Below the pieces are notes generated by a model. The model was not told the origin of the DNA. It worked only from the letters and a program-made list of their open reading frames with translations, and searched no databases. A stretch of DNA of 64,000 bases from NCBI GenBank assembly GCA_023053575.1, contig JAKZAP010000015.1, positions 15,310,142 through 15,374,141 of the forward strand, in the 5' to 3' direction. This document shows positions 30,117 to 40,677 of this stretch, piece by piece. Each line of letters begins with the position of its first letter. The first letter of the stretch is position 1. Source of the DNA: Branchinecta lynchi. Taxonomy: Eukaryota > Arthropoda > Branchiopoda > Anostraca > Branchinectidae. A program made the position numbers and the translations under genes.

Positions 30117-30219
30117 AAGAAGAATCTTAGCTGGCGTATATCCGCTGTAAGCATTGTTTGAATTTATGTTTCAAAGTCAGCTTGGGCTCAAAGAGTATAT
30201 ATTTAGAGTAAGTTAGTAT

Positions 30220-30568
30220 GAAGCAAAAACAGCATATTTGAGACCGTCTTTTAATCAGCGATGGTTTTCAATAAATCAACTGCAGGTAGATTCTCTCTTT
30301 ATAAGGTCCAGTTGTTATCCGCGGTGAAGGGGAGGTCTCTCGAATGAGATTCCTCTTCTTGGGACACATAAGCCAGTTTTTTTTCTCCCTGGTCCAGAGG
30401 CTATTTATCATATCTGAGATCCACTTTGCTTCCTGGCCGACGATTGAAATTAATTAAGTGTCTTTTTGTGTATGTTTATGTGTTTTATTTATTTCTTCAT
30501 TTACTCCGCTTTCTGAAAACGGCGGGTTATAAATAAATTACTTACTTTGTAGTGTCTCTAATTTTCAG
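30220..30568 (+). other. CUTC intron 2, 3' end
   Basis: No repeat family was recognised. The T-rich tract before exon 3 ends CTCTAATTTTCAG, a good splice acceptor. Confidence 0.5.
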
Positions 30569-30681
30569 GTTATGAAGGAGGAATTAAAAGAGCTGAAGAC
30601 TTTGGGCGCTGATGGTTTTGTTTTCGGGGTCCTGAGAGAAGATGGAAATGTTGATGAGAAGGGATGCAAAGAACTTATAAG
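30569..30681 (+). CDS. CUTC: CUTC exon 3
   Basis: 113 nt encoding VMKEELKELKTLGADGFVFG and VLREDGNVDEKGC, closely matching the CutC segment that in human reads MKADIRLAKLYGADGLVFGA then LTEDGHID. Acceptor TTTTCAG (AG at 30567-30568), donor AAG/GTAGGC at 30682. Starts in phase 0 and ends in phase 2; the split codon becomes AGT with exon 4. Being so short, it is easily missed. Confidence 0.93.
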
Positions 30682-30705
30682 GTAGGCAAACACCGTATTA
30701 ACAAA

Positions 30706-30770
30706 ATTCAAAGCTTGTAGCTGTATGGTAGTTGTACGAAAAAGTTGCATGTATTGATGTACAGTAGTAC
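30706..30770 (+). mobile_element. diverged CCCGATGA MITE, left part
   Basis: GTAGCTGTATGGTAGTTGTACGAAAAAGTTGCATGT matches the family interior. The outer CCCGATGA end is missing or too diverged to see. The CAAGAAC transposon 30771-34544 is inserted at its end, and the MITE resumes at 34545. Confidence 0.7.
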
Positions 30771-31802
30771 CAAGAACAAATAAGCGCAAGAACAATGGCC
30801 TCTCGACCATCCACGATCAGCATTGTTCCGACAAAAATGAGCGGAGGTGGAGCCAATACAGAGCCTTCTTGGTCGCCCGTGTATACTCGTCAGTCTCCGC
30901 CGTTGCACACTTGAGTCACTTGCGAAGAAATCAACGTAGCCACTACCGAGGCGGATGTTCTGGCCTGTTCACACGGCAAGGAAACAGCGCTGATTTTGTT
31001 TGAGTAGACGCTGGGCGTCTGATTGGTGATGCGAAAAATAAAAGCGAACTTGATGATGGTCGTTCATAATCGCTTTTGTTATACCATGACCATCAATATG
31101 GACACTGAAATCCATTGTGACATTCCTTTTATGTCTCTGGGGAGAACCATACAATTAAAAACCGGGATTTGAAGCACACTCCCGGGGGTTGTCGGCAAAA
31201 CGTCCCCATTCGAAACGTTCCCGTGACAAAACGTCCTCATGACAAAACATTCCCACGGCAAAACGTCCCCGATCAAAATGTCCCCGGCTATAGAATTTTT
31301 TTTCCTCGCTGAGGGATAGCTACGCCTATGAGCCTACTGATTGCAGCATCAGTTAAGACACTTTTGTTTTGTTCTAATATAAACTTCTGAAAGGCACGAT
31401 GGGACTACAGCAGCGTTCAACCGATACTCAGGAAACAAACCAAAATGTTGCTCCCGGCTACAGCCGTTTCTTAAAGAAAGCGCAAAGATTTAGTATTTTG
31501 TCAGTTTTTGTTGTCTCTTTTCTTTAATTGGTTTATTTTGTGTGTTAGTTTACGCTGCGATATAACTGATTGATCTTTGTTCGATATGAACGACTGTATT
31601 TAAAGTCATTTTTAAGGCCGTATACATACATATACAACAACAAACAAATACCAAACAAAATGTAACGCTCAACTTTCGAATAATAAGACCTTTCTGGACA
31701 AAATTTCCAACTGCTACTATATTAAATTTCGACGTCAACTTCAAAATTCCAAGAAGGGCTCACAATAATCATCCCCAAGAAAACTCCCTCTTACCTCGCT
31801 TA

Positions 31803-32034
31803 TGGTCCATTTACACACTGCGTAAAATCCGAGCGTATTTTCCGCAGCGTTTGAGCTTGAAAAGATTTCGATCAATACGGACGTATTTGAGAAATCGGTC
31901 CGTTTTGTATCTAAATACGTCCGTATTGCTAGAAATCTTTTCAAGCTCAAAACGTGCGTAAAATACGCTCGGATTTCAAAATACGCTCGGATTTCAAAAT
32001 ACGCTCGGATTTTACGCAGTGTGTAAATGGACCA
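31803..32034. mobile_element. MITE with TTA target duplication
   Basis: TGGTCCATTTACACACTGCG at the left is the exact reverse complement of CGCAGTGTGTAAATGGACCA at the right. TTA lies at 31800-31802 and 32035-32037, as for PIF/Harbinger elements. Inside, AAAATACGCTCGGATTT occurs three times near the right end, and the arms pair over most of the length. Confidence 0.9.
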
Positions 32035-32518
32035 TTAGCCGCTGACACAGAAAATGGTCCAGAAGAAAATTTGGTGATATTTGTAATCAAAAGATTTTTA
32101 TTTAAAGATCAAACCCGTCTAACCTAGATTTACTATGTCTCTCTACCTAACTAATCGTTCCATCCGCTTTCGTTTCCTCGCTTCCCGTGTCATTTTTATC
32201 CAACATAACGCAACTACGCATATTTTTGCAATTTCCTTGTTTGACTCTCTTTGAGCCACAGCCTTTCTCTGAGGAGCATATTGGCTCCTCAGATTGTGCA
32301 TGTTGCATCAAACGGCCTAGGACTGATTAGTTACGAGTCGATTGCAAGGCATATTACACTACATATTTTAACTAAAAATAATATATTTATGAAGCGACCG
32401 GTCCTACGTCCGATCTTTCCTGCTTATAAGGAATGGTCCCACATCTGTAATGCACACTCTGAAGTTGTTTTATCTTGATTATGCGCCTGAAGATCGAGGC
32501 GAAATTAAAAATCTATGC

Positions 32519-33176
32519 TTGGGGACGTTTCGCCACGGGGACGTTTTGTCATGGGGACATTTAGTCACGGGGACATTTTGTCATGCGGAAGTTTAGTCAC
32601 GGATGGGGAAGTTTAGTCACGGGGACGTTTAGTCACGGGGATGTTTAGTCACGGGGACGTTTAGTCACGGGGACGTTTAGTCACGGGGACATTTTGTCAT
32701 GGGGAAGTTTAGTCACGGGGACGTTTAGTCACGGGGACGTTTAGTCACGGGACGTTTAGTCACGGGGACGTTTAGTCACGGGGACGTTTAGTCACGGGGA
32801 CGTTTAGTCACGGGGACGTTTAGTCACGGGGACGTTTAGTCACGGGGACGTTTAGTCACGGGGACGTTTAGTCACGGGGACGTTTAGTCACGGGGACGTT
32901 TAGTCACGGGGACGTTTAGTCACGGGGACGTTTAGTCACGGGGACGTTTAGTCACGGGGACGTTTAGTCACGGGGACGTTTAGTCACGGGGACGTTTAGT
33001 CACGGGGACGTTTAGTCACGGGGACGTTTAGTCACGGGGACGTTTAGTCACGGGGACGTTTAGTCACGGGGACGTTTAGTCACGGGGACGTTTAGTCACG
33101 GGGACGTTTAGTCACGGGGACGTTTAGTCACGGGGACGTTTCGTCGGCGGACGTTTTGTTATGGGGACGTTTCGTC
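32519..33176. repeat. 16 bp satellite GGGGACGTTTAGTCAC, about 40 units
   Basis: From about 32620 to 33145 the unit GGGGACGTTTAGTCAC repeats almost without change. The first ~100 bp and the last ~40 bp carry variants (ACGTTTTGTCATG, ACATTTTGTCATG, ACGTTTCGTCGG). The variants resemble the spaced units in the left arm of the same element, so the array probably grew from the element's own terminal words. Confidence 0.95.
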
Positions 33177-34099
33177 GGTAAGCCCACTTACTGAGGTCAT
33201 AACCCATTGAGTTTCAACAGTTCTACTTTTAACTTTGTCAGGCGAGTGTAAATTAAGAGTAAAGTAATTAAGGCTTGCGAAGATTACTTAAAATGTAGAA
33301 TAGCATGGAATAGTCAAAATGATAGCAGTAGGCGAGTGTATATTTTTTTCTTCCCTTTTTTCCGAAATGCATAATCGTATGTATTTCGATTTAGCGAGTT
33401 CGATTCAGTAGTCGAATGTTCAACTCAACCTGGTCTATCCCTTTTGTCTTTTAGTTCACTACTTACAACAATTCAATGTCAACGGCGTAATTTCCCATCA
33501 AATAAAGTCTTTGGTTTTCGTACTGAGGACTTGCCATATGGGTTCTAGTTTATCTAGGACCCACATAGGAGTCCTAGTTTTTTAAATGTAATTAAAAATA
33601 GTTTCTGGTTGGTTTGTCACAGAGAAGCCTATTGTATAACGTTCCGTCTGCGTACTAAACCTGAAACACGTCCTTTGTTTTTTTTAAAGAATCTACTGGT
33701 TTCCATATGATAATTTCAGATGAGAGCAAATACCTGGAATGAAATTTGTCTCTTCTTGTTCTGGATGTTGGCACCACTTAGTTGAATTGACCCCGAAAAG
33801 ATACAATTTACGTTACCATATACAGTATGTCGTACTTTTAACTAAATTACCAGAAGGTTTGACACAGTCTTAATATCTGCTTCGCATCGAATACCAGTTT
33901 ATTTATATTTCGATATATTCTTAATTGCTTCTGAACTTTCTTGCCCACCCTCGAAAGCTTGTCTGATTCAATGAGCCGGCAACCGCTGTTTCCGCGTCCA
34001 GTCCAGCGTGAACAGGCTTATCACTCCTGCCTCCATTCGATCTTTCTTCCTCAGTGGTTTACTGCGTTACACCTTCTCTGTAGAGGTAACGACTTTTGA

Positions 34100-34419
34100 G
34101 CCGCGTTCGATTTAGCCTCGTCCCGGTCCTGTCAGCCAAATGCCGTTTTATTTCACTGCCTTGTCCGCTTAATGCCGTTTTATTTGTCCTGTCAGCTGAC
34201 AATTGTCAGTGTCCTGTCAGACAGGACGCCGTGAATGATGACATGCTCTCGGAGCAAGTTTCGGTCCTGTCTCGGGTAGATTTCTCGACTGCGTTTTATT
34301 TGCGATGCTTGTCCGTTGAGTCATTCACCTGACAAGGGTAAATAAAAGGGGGTTAAACCGTGACAAGGCAGTAACAAGAAGACAGGGCCGAGACAAGAAG
34401 GACTCAAATCGAACGCAGC
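34100..34419. mobile_element. MITE with TTTGA target duplication
   Basis: Ends GCCGCGTTCGATTT and AAATCGAACGCAGC; TTTGA at 34095-34099 and 34420-34424. The paralogous copy at 62686-62700 reads CGACTTTTGATGTCAC without the insert, so the boundaries are direct. Interior has repeated GTCCTGTCAG words and no ORF. Confidence 0.88.
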
Positions 34420-34544
34420 TTTGATGTCCCGGGTAAGCTCCTCCTCCGCTCGTTTGTGTCGGGAGTTGGACGTATTTTACTCGACTCGGCTTGTTTCTAT
34501 GACAGAGATAGGGAGACAGCAGTTCTTGCTCTTATTTGTTCTTG

Positions 34545-34689
34545 GTAGTGCACACTGGGCTAATCTTAAGCAGTACTATTCAATAGGATCCCGCCTTGCT
34601 CCAGTAGCACTCAGCACTGCTATAGTAGTATGTAGTAGCATCAGTTGGTACCGCATGCTACTTTTTTCTACAACTTTATACTACTAATA
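34545..34689 (+). mobile_element. diverged CCCGATGA MITE, right part
   Basis: Resumes after the CAAGAAC element: GCACTCAGCACTGCTATAGT, ATGTAGTAGCATC, CTACTTTTTTCTACAACTT. It is itself broken at ~34690 by a SINE-like insert, and a last piece (TTTTAAGATAATTTTTCAGTGGG) follows at 34980-35003. Confidence 0.65.
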
Positions 34690-34975
34690 TAGATGGGACT
34701 TTACACAAGGGACTTGTACCGTGACCAATACCATAAAGAATTTATTTTTTCGAATATAATTTAGAAGTCTAAGACTCCCTTGTCGGAGCCACGTAGACAA
34801 ACCAGGACCCACAAGACGAGGTCTCATGGTGAAAACCAAATAAAACCAAATATATAATTGTTTATGAGGAAAAACGCCCTTGAGATGGAAACATTTTTTA
34901 TAAGTAGTGGGCCTGGGTTCAAATCCCAGCTGAGGAGCATTCTTGTTTATCAGTTCACTACTTATAAAAATTTTA
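34690..34975 (+). mobile_element. SINE-like insert with tRNA B-box
   Basis: Bounded by TTTATACTA on both sides (about 34676-34684 and 34971-34979), as for retroposition. Near the right end, GGGTTCAAATCCCA is a B-box/T-arm, followed by GAGGAGCATTCTTGTTTATCAGTTCACTA, shared with 22630-22741. ATAAGTAGTG and CACTACTTAT flank this tRNA-like part as an inverted repeat. Confidence 0.5.
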
Positions 34976-35006
34976 TACTAGTATTTTAAGATAATTTTTC
35001 AGTGGG

Positions 35007-35497
35007 CGGTCAGGCGTGGATTCGGAAGAAAAAGAATTAGTAAAATTTAATATAGGTTAAAAGCCAAGAAATTCACGCAATTTCAGAAGGAGATTCCGGT
35101 ATCCCTCCGTTTCTTTACTGCGGATAATGAATGAAACAATTTATTTCCCATCAAAATTGGCCCGAGGGGACCTAGACGGAGTAAACAAAAATAGAAAAGA
35201 AGAGGCAAAAACAACAACAACGGGCAATACAACATTATAACTCAACAACAATGTAAGAGAATGCAAATATTAGCACTTAAATGAGTCGTATAAACCGTGG
35301 GATCTGTTTATGAACTTTCAAACATCTTTATTCTTGCCTCAATCGCATAATGAAACGTTGCTTTAACTACAGAATCTCAGAGACTGTAAGTATAGCTGAA
35401 ATGGGTCAGGTAATAAGAAAATTGGTAGACATCAGGTTAAAAGACCAAGAAATCCAGGCAAATTCAAAAGGGATTCTGGCAAACCTGCGTTTCTTTA
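35007..35497. other. intronic stretch with diverged internal duplication
   Basis: The block AGGTTAAAAGCCAAGAAATTC..CGTTTCTTTA near 35057-35117 is repeated at about 35433-35497 (AGGTTAAAAGACCAAGAAATCC..GCGTTTCTTTA). The first copy continues CTGCGG directly, while the second is interrupted by the MITE at 35498. Confidence 0.55.
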
Positions 35498-35890
35498 AGC
35501 CGCTTTCACAGTTACACGTCGTTGCGATGCGGATGTATTTATCTTGCGTTGCGTACAGGTTGCGCAGCGTATCTTTAATACTTGCGCGAGAAGCTTTCGC
35601 GCTGAAAATTCATTTACCTTTTCCTTTCTCGGTTTCTTCTGCTGAATTTTAATTTCTTTCACTAGCAGCAAGTTTGTCTTCCACATTTTCCACTGACAAA
35701 TATGATGCGTACGCGTTGATGCACTGACAAATCTGATGCGTACGCGTCGATGCAACATAAGAATAGAACTTGGTTCTATTCTTGCGTTGCATTTTATTTG
35801 TCTGCGTAAGCTCTGCGTTGCGTCGATGCAAGCACGACGCAGAGGTTGCGTAGTTTAGTGCGAAAGGCTCATGCGTCAATGTGACAGCGG
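35498..35890. mobile_element. AGCCGCTTTCACA MITE with TTA duplication
   Basis: Ends AGCCGCTTTCACAGT and AATGTGACAGCGGCT, flanked by TTA at 35495-35497 and 35891-35893. Interior contains repeated TGATGCGTACGCGT(T/C)GATGCA. The related uninterrupted block at 35057-35117 continues CTTTACTGCGG. Confidence 0.8.
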
Positions 35891-36014
35891 CTTTACTCCT
35901 TACTGCGGCTAAAGCCCAATTCAAACAGAGATCGAACCACGCCTGGCGATATCAGTGAAACCAGGCGTTGAGAAAACGCAGGAAAAAAAAAATACTTCTT
36001 TGGCTTCAGGTCCT

Positions 36015-36319
36015 CCCGATGAAAAAATTATCTCAAAATAGTACTATGAAGTAGTACGAAAAAGTATCATGTAGTACTAACAATGCTACTACATGCTTCT
36101 ACTTCAAGGCTACCGTGTTACTGCATACTACTATATGCTACTATTAGCAAGACCGGATGCTAGTATGGCAAGACAGGATGCTACTGGATACTACTACATA
36201 AGATTGGACCAGTCTGAGGCACATTAAATGATAGTATTCTTTGCTATTGCATAGTATTACATGCAACGTTTTCTTACTACTACGCAGGCTACTACGCAGG
36301 CTATAAATTTTTCATCGGG
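36015..36319 (-). mobile_element. CCCGATGA MITE, complete reverse copy
   Basis: 305 bp, CCCGATGAAAAAATTATCTC to TAAATTTTTCATCGGG, flanked by CT at 36013-36014 and 36320-36321. Collinear in reverse with 29618-29921. Confidence 0.9.
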
Positions 36320-36321
36320 CT

Positions 36322-37018
36322 AGCCGAAAATATTCGCAGCACCAAGGAAATAATCTGAAATGCAGTCGCGAAAGATTTAGAACAGGTAATCTAAAGACAA
36401 TGGAATAAGACCATTTTGGAGAGCGAATTATCCTGTCCCCCTGTTCTGTCACACTTCCCATACTTTCCAGTCACTCACTGAATCTTTCCCACGAATGCGA
36501 ACAGAATTCCGCCTGGAGTTGAGAGAGAGAGAAAGGTTTATTTAAACAACATCGTAGCTGACAGCTAATTTGCGTTACTTCACTATACTAAATAACAAAC
36601 TAACACAAAAAAAACCAAAAAAAAGAAGAAAATATCACTCGACTTTGTTTAGCAAATCAGTAAAAAAAGGTACAAACGAATTTGCGTGGCGGTTCGTTCG
36701 CGAAGCTACTGGAACCAGTTTATTTCGGTGACGCGTACGGTTGAAACGGTGCGGCGTGGATTTCGCCACCAGCGACGCTGAATTCTCTTGATGACCAACT
36801 CTTCGCGCCGACGAAGAATCACTGTGTGCCTAGCGAAGAGCCAGAAACGTCACAACAACAGACGTTTCTGATTGGTTTATAATGGATTTGAATCAGTCTA
36901 CAGAGTTCGTTTCGGTGACGTTTGTTGTCCTTCCCGAGGTTCACTTGAGTGTTTCGGACCTTGGCAAATGTAAATCCGCGTTAAAACGGAACACGAGAAG
37001 GGACGAACCTGATATATA
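36322..37018. other. intronic stretch, includes family D repeat copy 2
   Basis: 36780-36960 matches 26289-26470 (family D). The remainder shows no recognised feature. A GAGAGAGAGA run lies at ~36523. Confidence 0.45.
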
Positions 37019-37290
37019 GAGCGTGTTCTATCCTACGTACCGTAGTTACTACGCATGACGTCACGAATTCTGGGTTTTTGCCGTCAAGGCTGGAAAGACT
37101 TTTCTATTTTCCAGCAGAATAACATGCCACGGGCGAATCGGACCAATCACGTCCGTCGTTACTACGCTTACTAGCTCCCGAGCGGGGTAAGCAAATAGTT
37201 ACTATTGGTTGGAACGGTCAGCGTAGTTACTTTTGGTGAGGTTGGAACGGAAATAGTAACAAATAGTTAATATTTGTTTAGAACACGCTC
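37019..37290 (+). mobile_element. GAGCGTG MITE, forward copy with single CGAG
   Basis: 272 bp, GAGCGTGTTCTATCCTACG to GTTTAGAACACGCTC, flanked by ATA at 37016-37018 and 37291-37293. It reads GCTCCCGAGCGGGGTAAGC at the position where the gypsy element split copy 1, which gives the pre-insertion state. Confidence 0.92.
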
Positions 37291-37602
37291 ATAATTGAAA
37301 CAGATTTACGTTGCCTGGGCAACCTGAAGTGTTGCGGCAACCTTTGTTCGGCTTCTCCACCTAAAGTGTTGCGAGAGCAACACTTTGGTTTTGTTTCTTC
37401 GCTATCGGTATGCTGAAGTTGTCAACCTACTGAAGCTTTCACAACTGTATGTTACAAGAAGAGCGCAATTAGGACTGACATGATTAAAGGCTATTTCTCG
37501 GCGTAGAAAAAACAACAACAAAAGAATATGGGAAGAAGAGACTAAATTGGCTTTGCAGCCAGTTGAAATGTATCCTTTTCCATCGTAGACATCGTGACGA
37601 AT

Positions 37603-37780
37603 GAAACACGGTACGAGCGTCTGTCGCCCTCTCATGGGCTTATTCGTCTGTTTGACTCTTAAGTAGATTTTGTTTGTACGTGTTGTGTTTTGCCTAAGTA
37701 TGTCTTCATGTGTTCTTTAGTACTCCACTGTTTTCGTCTTGTACGATTTGTGGGTTAAACATAAATTATTATTATTATTA
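37603..37780 (+). mobile_element. short LINE 3' end with (ATT)n tail, copy 1
   Basis: Shares ~170 bp with 44054-44224, from GCGTCTGTCGCCCTCTCATG to GTGGGTTAAACATAAATT, and both end in ATT repeats. This is typical of 5'-truncated non-LTR elements. Confidence 0.7.
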
Positions 37781-39070
37781 TATAATCTAGTTGGTATTAT
37801 AAAGCTATCCGTAACTTTTCAGTGTGAAAATACCATAGATGACACTGTATTAACTATTAAGAAACTAAAAATTCCGTTGCACAAATTTCTAGCCCCACAT
37901 GAACCCAGTCTAGCACCGATTCTTACTTAAAAGTCTCTCCCCATGATACACATCAAGTTCACCAGAAACGAATAATAGGTATACCAACTAGCAAAAGTTA
38001 GTAGCAAATCCCTCATTGCCGAAGATGAATATGATCTAACAGCCAACTGTTTCTTACAAGCCACTTAAATGTCTCGCAATTGGTATCGGCCTATTTTTTG
38101 GTTTCAGTGTGTACGTTAAGGACTTTTTCTAAAAAAAATGGATAACACGTACATTGATCAGCTCATGAAGGCTATCGGTTACCGTCGAAAAAAAAATGTC
38201 ATCTGTCTTAGTTCAAAAGTTGACTTTTTTGCCGGAGGCCAACTTTCTAACATCACCACTTAAAAGGAGCAAAGGGTAAGCTCTAATTTCTTTAGCAATG
38301 AGAGAACTTTTAAATTTTAAGAGGCACAACAGATACCATTTCTTCCTCAATCCCAGGTGTGAGAAATGGGATGATAAACTCAACTGAAATCACGAACAGA
38401 AATGGGTAGAAACAATAGACGACAGCCCTTTCGGACCCGTGGGAAAATGCCACTTTTTTTGTTTCTGTAAATTTTTCTGGTATCACTCAAAGAAGATGTA
38501 TAGGCTGTGGGGCTGGGTAACTGCCGCACAATTTAACACTTATAGATTTTGTTCCATCTTTAATTTGAATCTGGTGCCTGCCTGCTTGCCTGCTAGAAAA
38601 GAATAATTTAAAATTACCGATTTCCTTACTCGTTTTACTACTTTCACGGTACTGAAACGAGGAAGAAAATGGTGGACTTGATTTTCGTTGCCAACCCCTC
38701 GCTTGACTCGGAGGATTTTAGTCGTCTACCGTCAGAACGAGAGATGAAAAGCGGAATTCCGGAGCTTTCCACTCGAAAGCAGAAACACGGTTAATGAAAC
38801 GAAAGCTTGGCTGCATAACTTCAGATACTCCTCTCTGACATAGGCTATACAACTCCACTTCCCTTCGCACACCGTAGGCTCTGGCTCGAGGACAAGCAAA
38901 AACCATCCGTGTTGGCCCCAGGCCAGAATTCTACGGATCTTTCCAAAATACAATGTCATATTCGTCAATCCTTCCTGAGGTCCAGACTTTTCGTAAAAAC
39001 CGCACAGCTTAAACCCTTACCACTTTCTAGGAATAAGCTGAAACAGGCGGCATAGGAAAAAAAAAGAAAG
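37781..39070. other. CUTC intron 3, unassigned
   Basis: No gene or repeat family recognised. Short open frames at 37739-37930 and 38718-38968 match nothing known to me. Confidence 0.4.
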
Positions 39071-39905
39071 AAGACCTAAGGCTTCGATGGGATCCCAAAA
39101 ATCTAATATTTGATCCAGACAAATGGTTATTGTCTTTGCCAGATCCAGTCTTCGCCAGGCTAATCATTAGAGAAAAACAAGTTCAGATATACCTCTATAA
39201 GACATATCTATTTTGACAATACTGACCAAAACTTCCTGCATTACTTCTGCCAAATTTCCGGTTTCGGCCAAATTCCGAGCGAACTACTTGTCCAGCAAAA
39301 AAAGAATGTTCAGAATCGAATTCAGCGTACGGTATCTCCTCGTCCCTATAAAGAACATAAATAACATCTAATCAATTTCAAATAAAACTTTAACTTCTAA
39401 GAAAACGGTTACAACCGGATTCCGGACGAATTATATGTCCGGTTAAAAATTATTGTCATATACAGACTCAGCGTCTCTTCTTACCCCTAAATCTGTCATC
39501 TGATCAACTTCAAATAAAACTTATTACTTTTTACAAATTTTCCGGTTTTGGCCGGATTCCGGACAAACAACTCGTCCGGCGCGAAAATGATTTTCCCCAT
39601 CGTGTTCAGCACGTCTTCTTACCCCTAACTGAACATTTAATAAACTTCAAATAAAAGTTTTACTTTTAACCAGCTTTCCGGTTTTTGCCGGATTCTGGGC
39701 GAACTACTTGTCGGACGAAACAGAGCCCATCTACGAACTTGACCTTACCTCTGACCCGAAGAGTCCTCACACCAAGTGTCATCAAAATATCTCATTCCTT
39801 TAGAGAGTTATCGTGCTAACAGACGGACAGACGGACGGACGGACAGAAGGACAAGTTTTACGATGTCATAGGTATGACCTCCACTTACGTTTTCGGATCC
39901 CAAAA
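39071..39905 (-). mobile_element. family A repeat, copy 2 (reverse)
   Basis: Begins AGACCTAAGGCTTCGATGGGATCCC and ends CGTTTTCGGATCCCAAAAA. About five ~125 bp units contain CCGGTTTTGGCCGGATTCCGG and CTTCTTACCCCTAA. A GACG/GACA microsatellite lies at 39829-39857, next to GAGAGTTATCGTGCTAACAG. Confidence 0.7.
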
Positions 39906-40007
39906 ACGGGACCAAACCCAAAGTGTTGCTCTCGCATCGCAATGATACGAGGGAAGATAAGTTAGCCTAACACTTGAAATAACTGAGGGCAGATAGTTTA
40001 CGTGCAG

Positions 40008-40171
40008 AAAGGCCGTATCCAGGGTGGGGGGGGGGGGTTACCCTCCCCCCCCGAAACAGAAAAAAATAATCATTTTGATAGGCTTTTCCCTCTGTGTGTT
40101 TTTGTACTTTTTTGTCCGACCAGCAGGCAATAACCCCCCCCTTCCCGAAATAAATTCCTGGATACGGGCCT
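40008..40171. mobile_element. small hAT-like MITE
   Basis: Ends AAAGGCCGTATCCAGG and CCTGGATACGGGCCT. 8 bp flanks ACGTGCAG (40000-40007) and GCGTGCAG (40172-40179) match at seven positions. Interior is G and C runs. Confidence 0.75.
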
Positions 40172-40677
40172 GCGTGCAGTTGCAAATATATTTGTAAAGC
40201 AAAAGAGAAGAAGATTCTTGGTTTTCGTTCCATGTGTGGTACTGACGACGAGAGTGTGGTTCAGTTGGTGTGCGCGAGCGAGGAACTAAGGTATATGTAC
40301 ATAAATATACATATATTTATCAAACAATAAGAGAAGAACTTGCAATACTTTGCCACATGCGGCCGCTCTGTTTAAGAGTTAAGCCGTACATTCAAATTGT
40401 CAAGTATCGAAATCGAGTCAGCGATATGGTAGTTTGCTCATTGAGAAAAATTTACCCTAGTCACAGAGAGAAGAACGAGAATTTGCTTCCTTGAAGTCTA
40501 TTTACAAACATAGACCTTTTAATCCTGACCTAATCATCGCTTTGGCCACCTTCTGTTTTTGTCCAAGGTTAAGGTTAGAACAGATAAGATTATTTTCATT
40601 ATTATTTATTACTGGCTTAATGTTAGACAAGGTTAAGAGAAGCGAAAGAAAAGACGTAGAAGGAGTTTATCTTTCAG

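Larger units (their letters stand above)
29574..30219. mobile_element. palindromic retroelement with paired hammerhead motifs (Penelope-like, inferred)
   Basis: The 15 bp sequence AGAGTAAGTTAGTAT at 29574-29588 is repeated at 30205-30219. Between them are two long inverted arms: 29589-29617 continuing at 29922-30021, and 30042-30163, separated by a ~20 bp spacer. A CCCGATGA MITE (29618-29921) is inserted in the left arm. Each arm carries a hammerhead-ribozyme core pointing outwards from the centre. Long target duplications plus hammerheads fit Penelope-like elements or related retrozymes; there is no RT here, so it would be non-autonomous. Confidence 0.75.
31182..33189. mobile_element. GGGGACGTTT inverted-repeat element carrying a 16 bp satellite
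   Basis: Absent from the paralogous site near 61712, where GAAGCACACTC joins ACTGAAGTCATG directly; here those halves are ~2 kb apart. The ends are similar inverted repeats: GGGGTTGTCGGCAAAACGTC on the left and, read in reverse from the right, GGGCTTACCGACGAAACGTC. It contains the TTA-flanked MITE 31803-32034 and the array 32519-33176. The flanking duplication is about 4-5 bp (CACTC/CACTT), imperfect. No ORF. Confidence 0.75.
30771..34544 (+). mobile_element. large CAAGAAC transposon with nested insertions
   Basis: Left end CAAGAACAAATAAGCGCAAG, right end GCTCTTATTTGTTCTTG; 7 bp flanks GTAGTAC (30764-30770) and GTAGTGC (34545-34551). Removing the inserts at 31182-33189 and 34100-34419 leaves ~1.4 kb, collinear with the copy at 57097-62803. 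It has no transposase ORF and would be moved by an enzyme encoded elsewhere. Superfamily not assigned. Confidence 0.88.

Noticed and set aside
32519..33176. CRISPR-like regular short repeats
   Set aside because: Units are 16 bp and directly abutting, with no spacers, in an animal genome inside a transposon.
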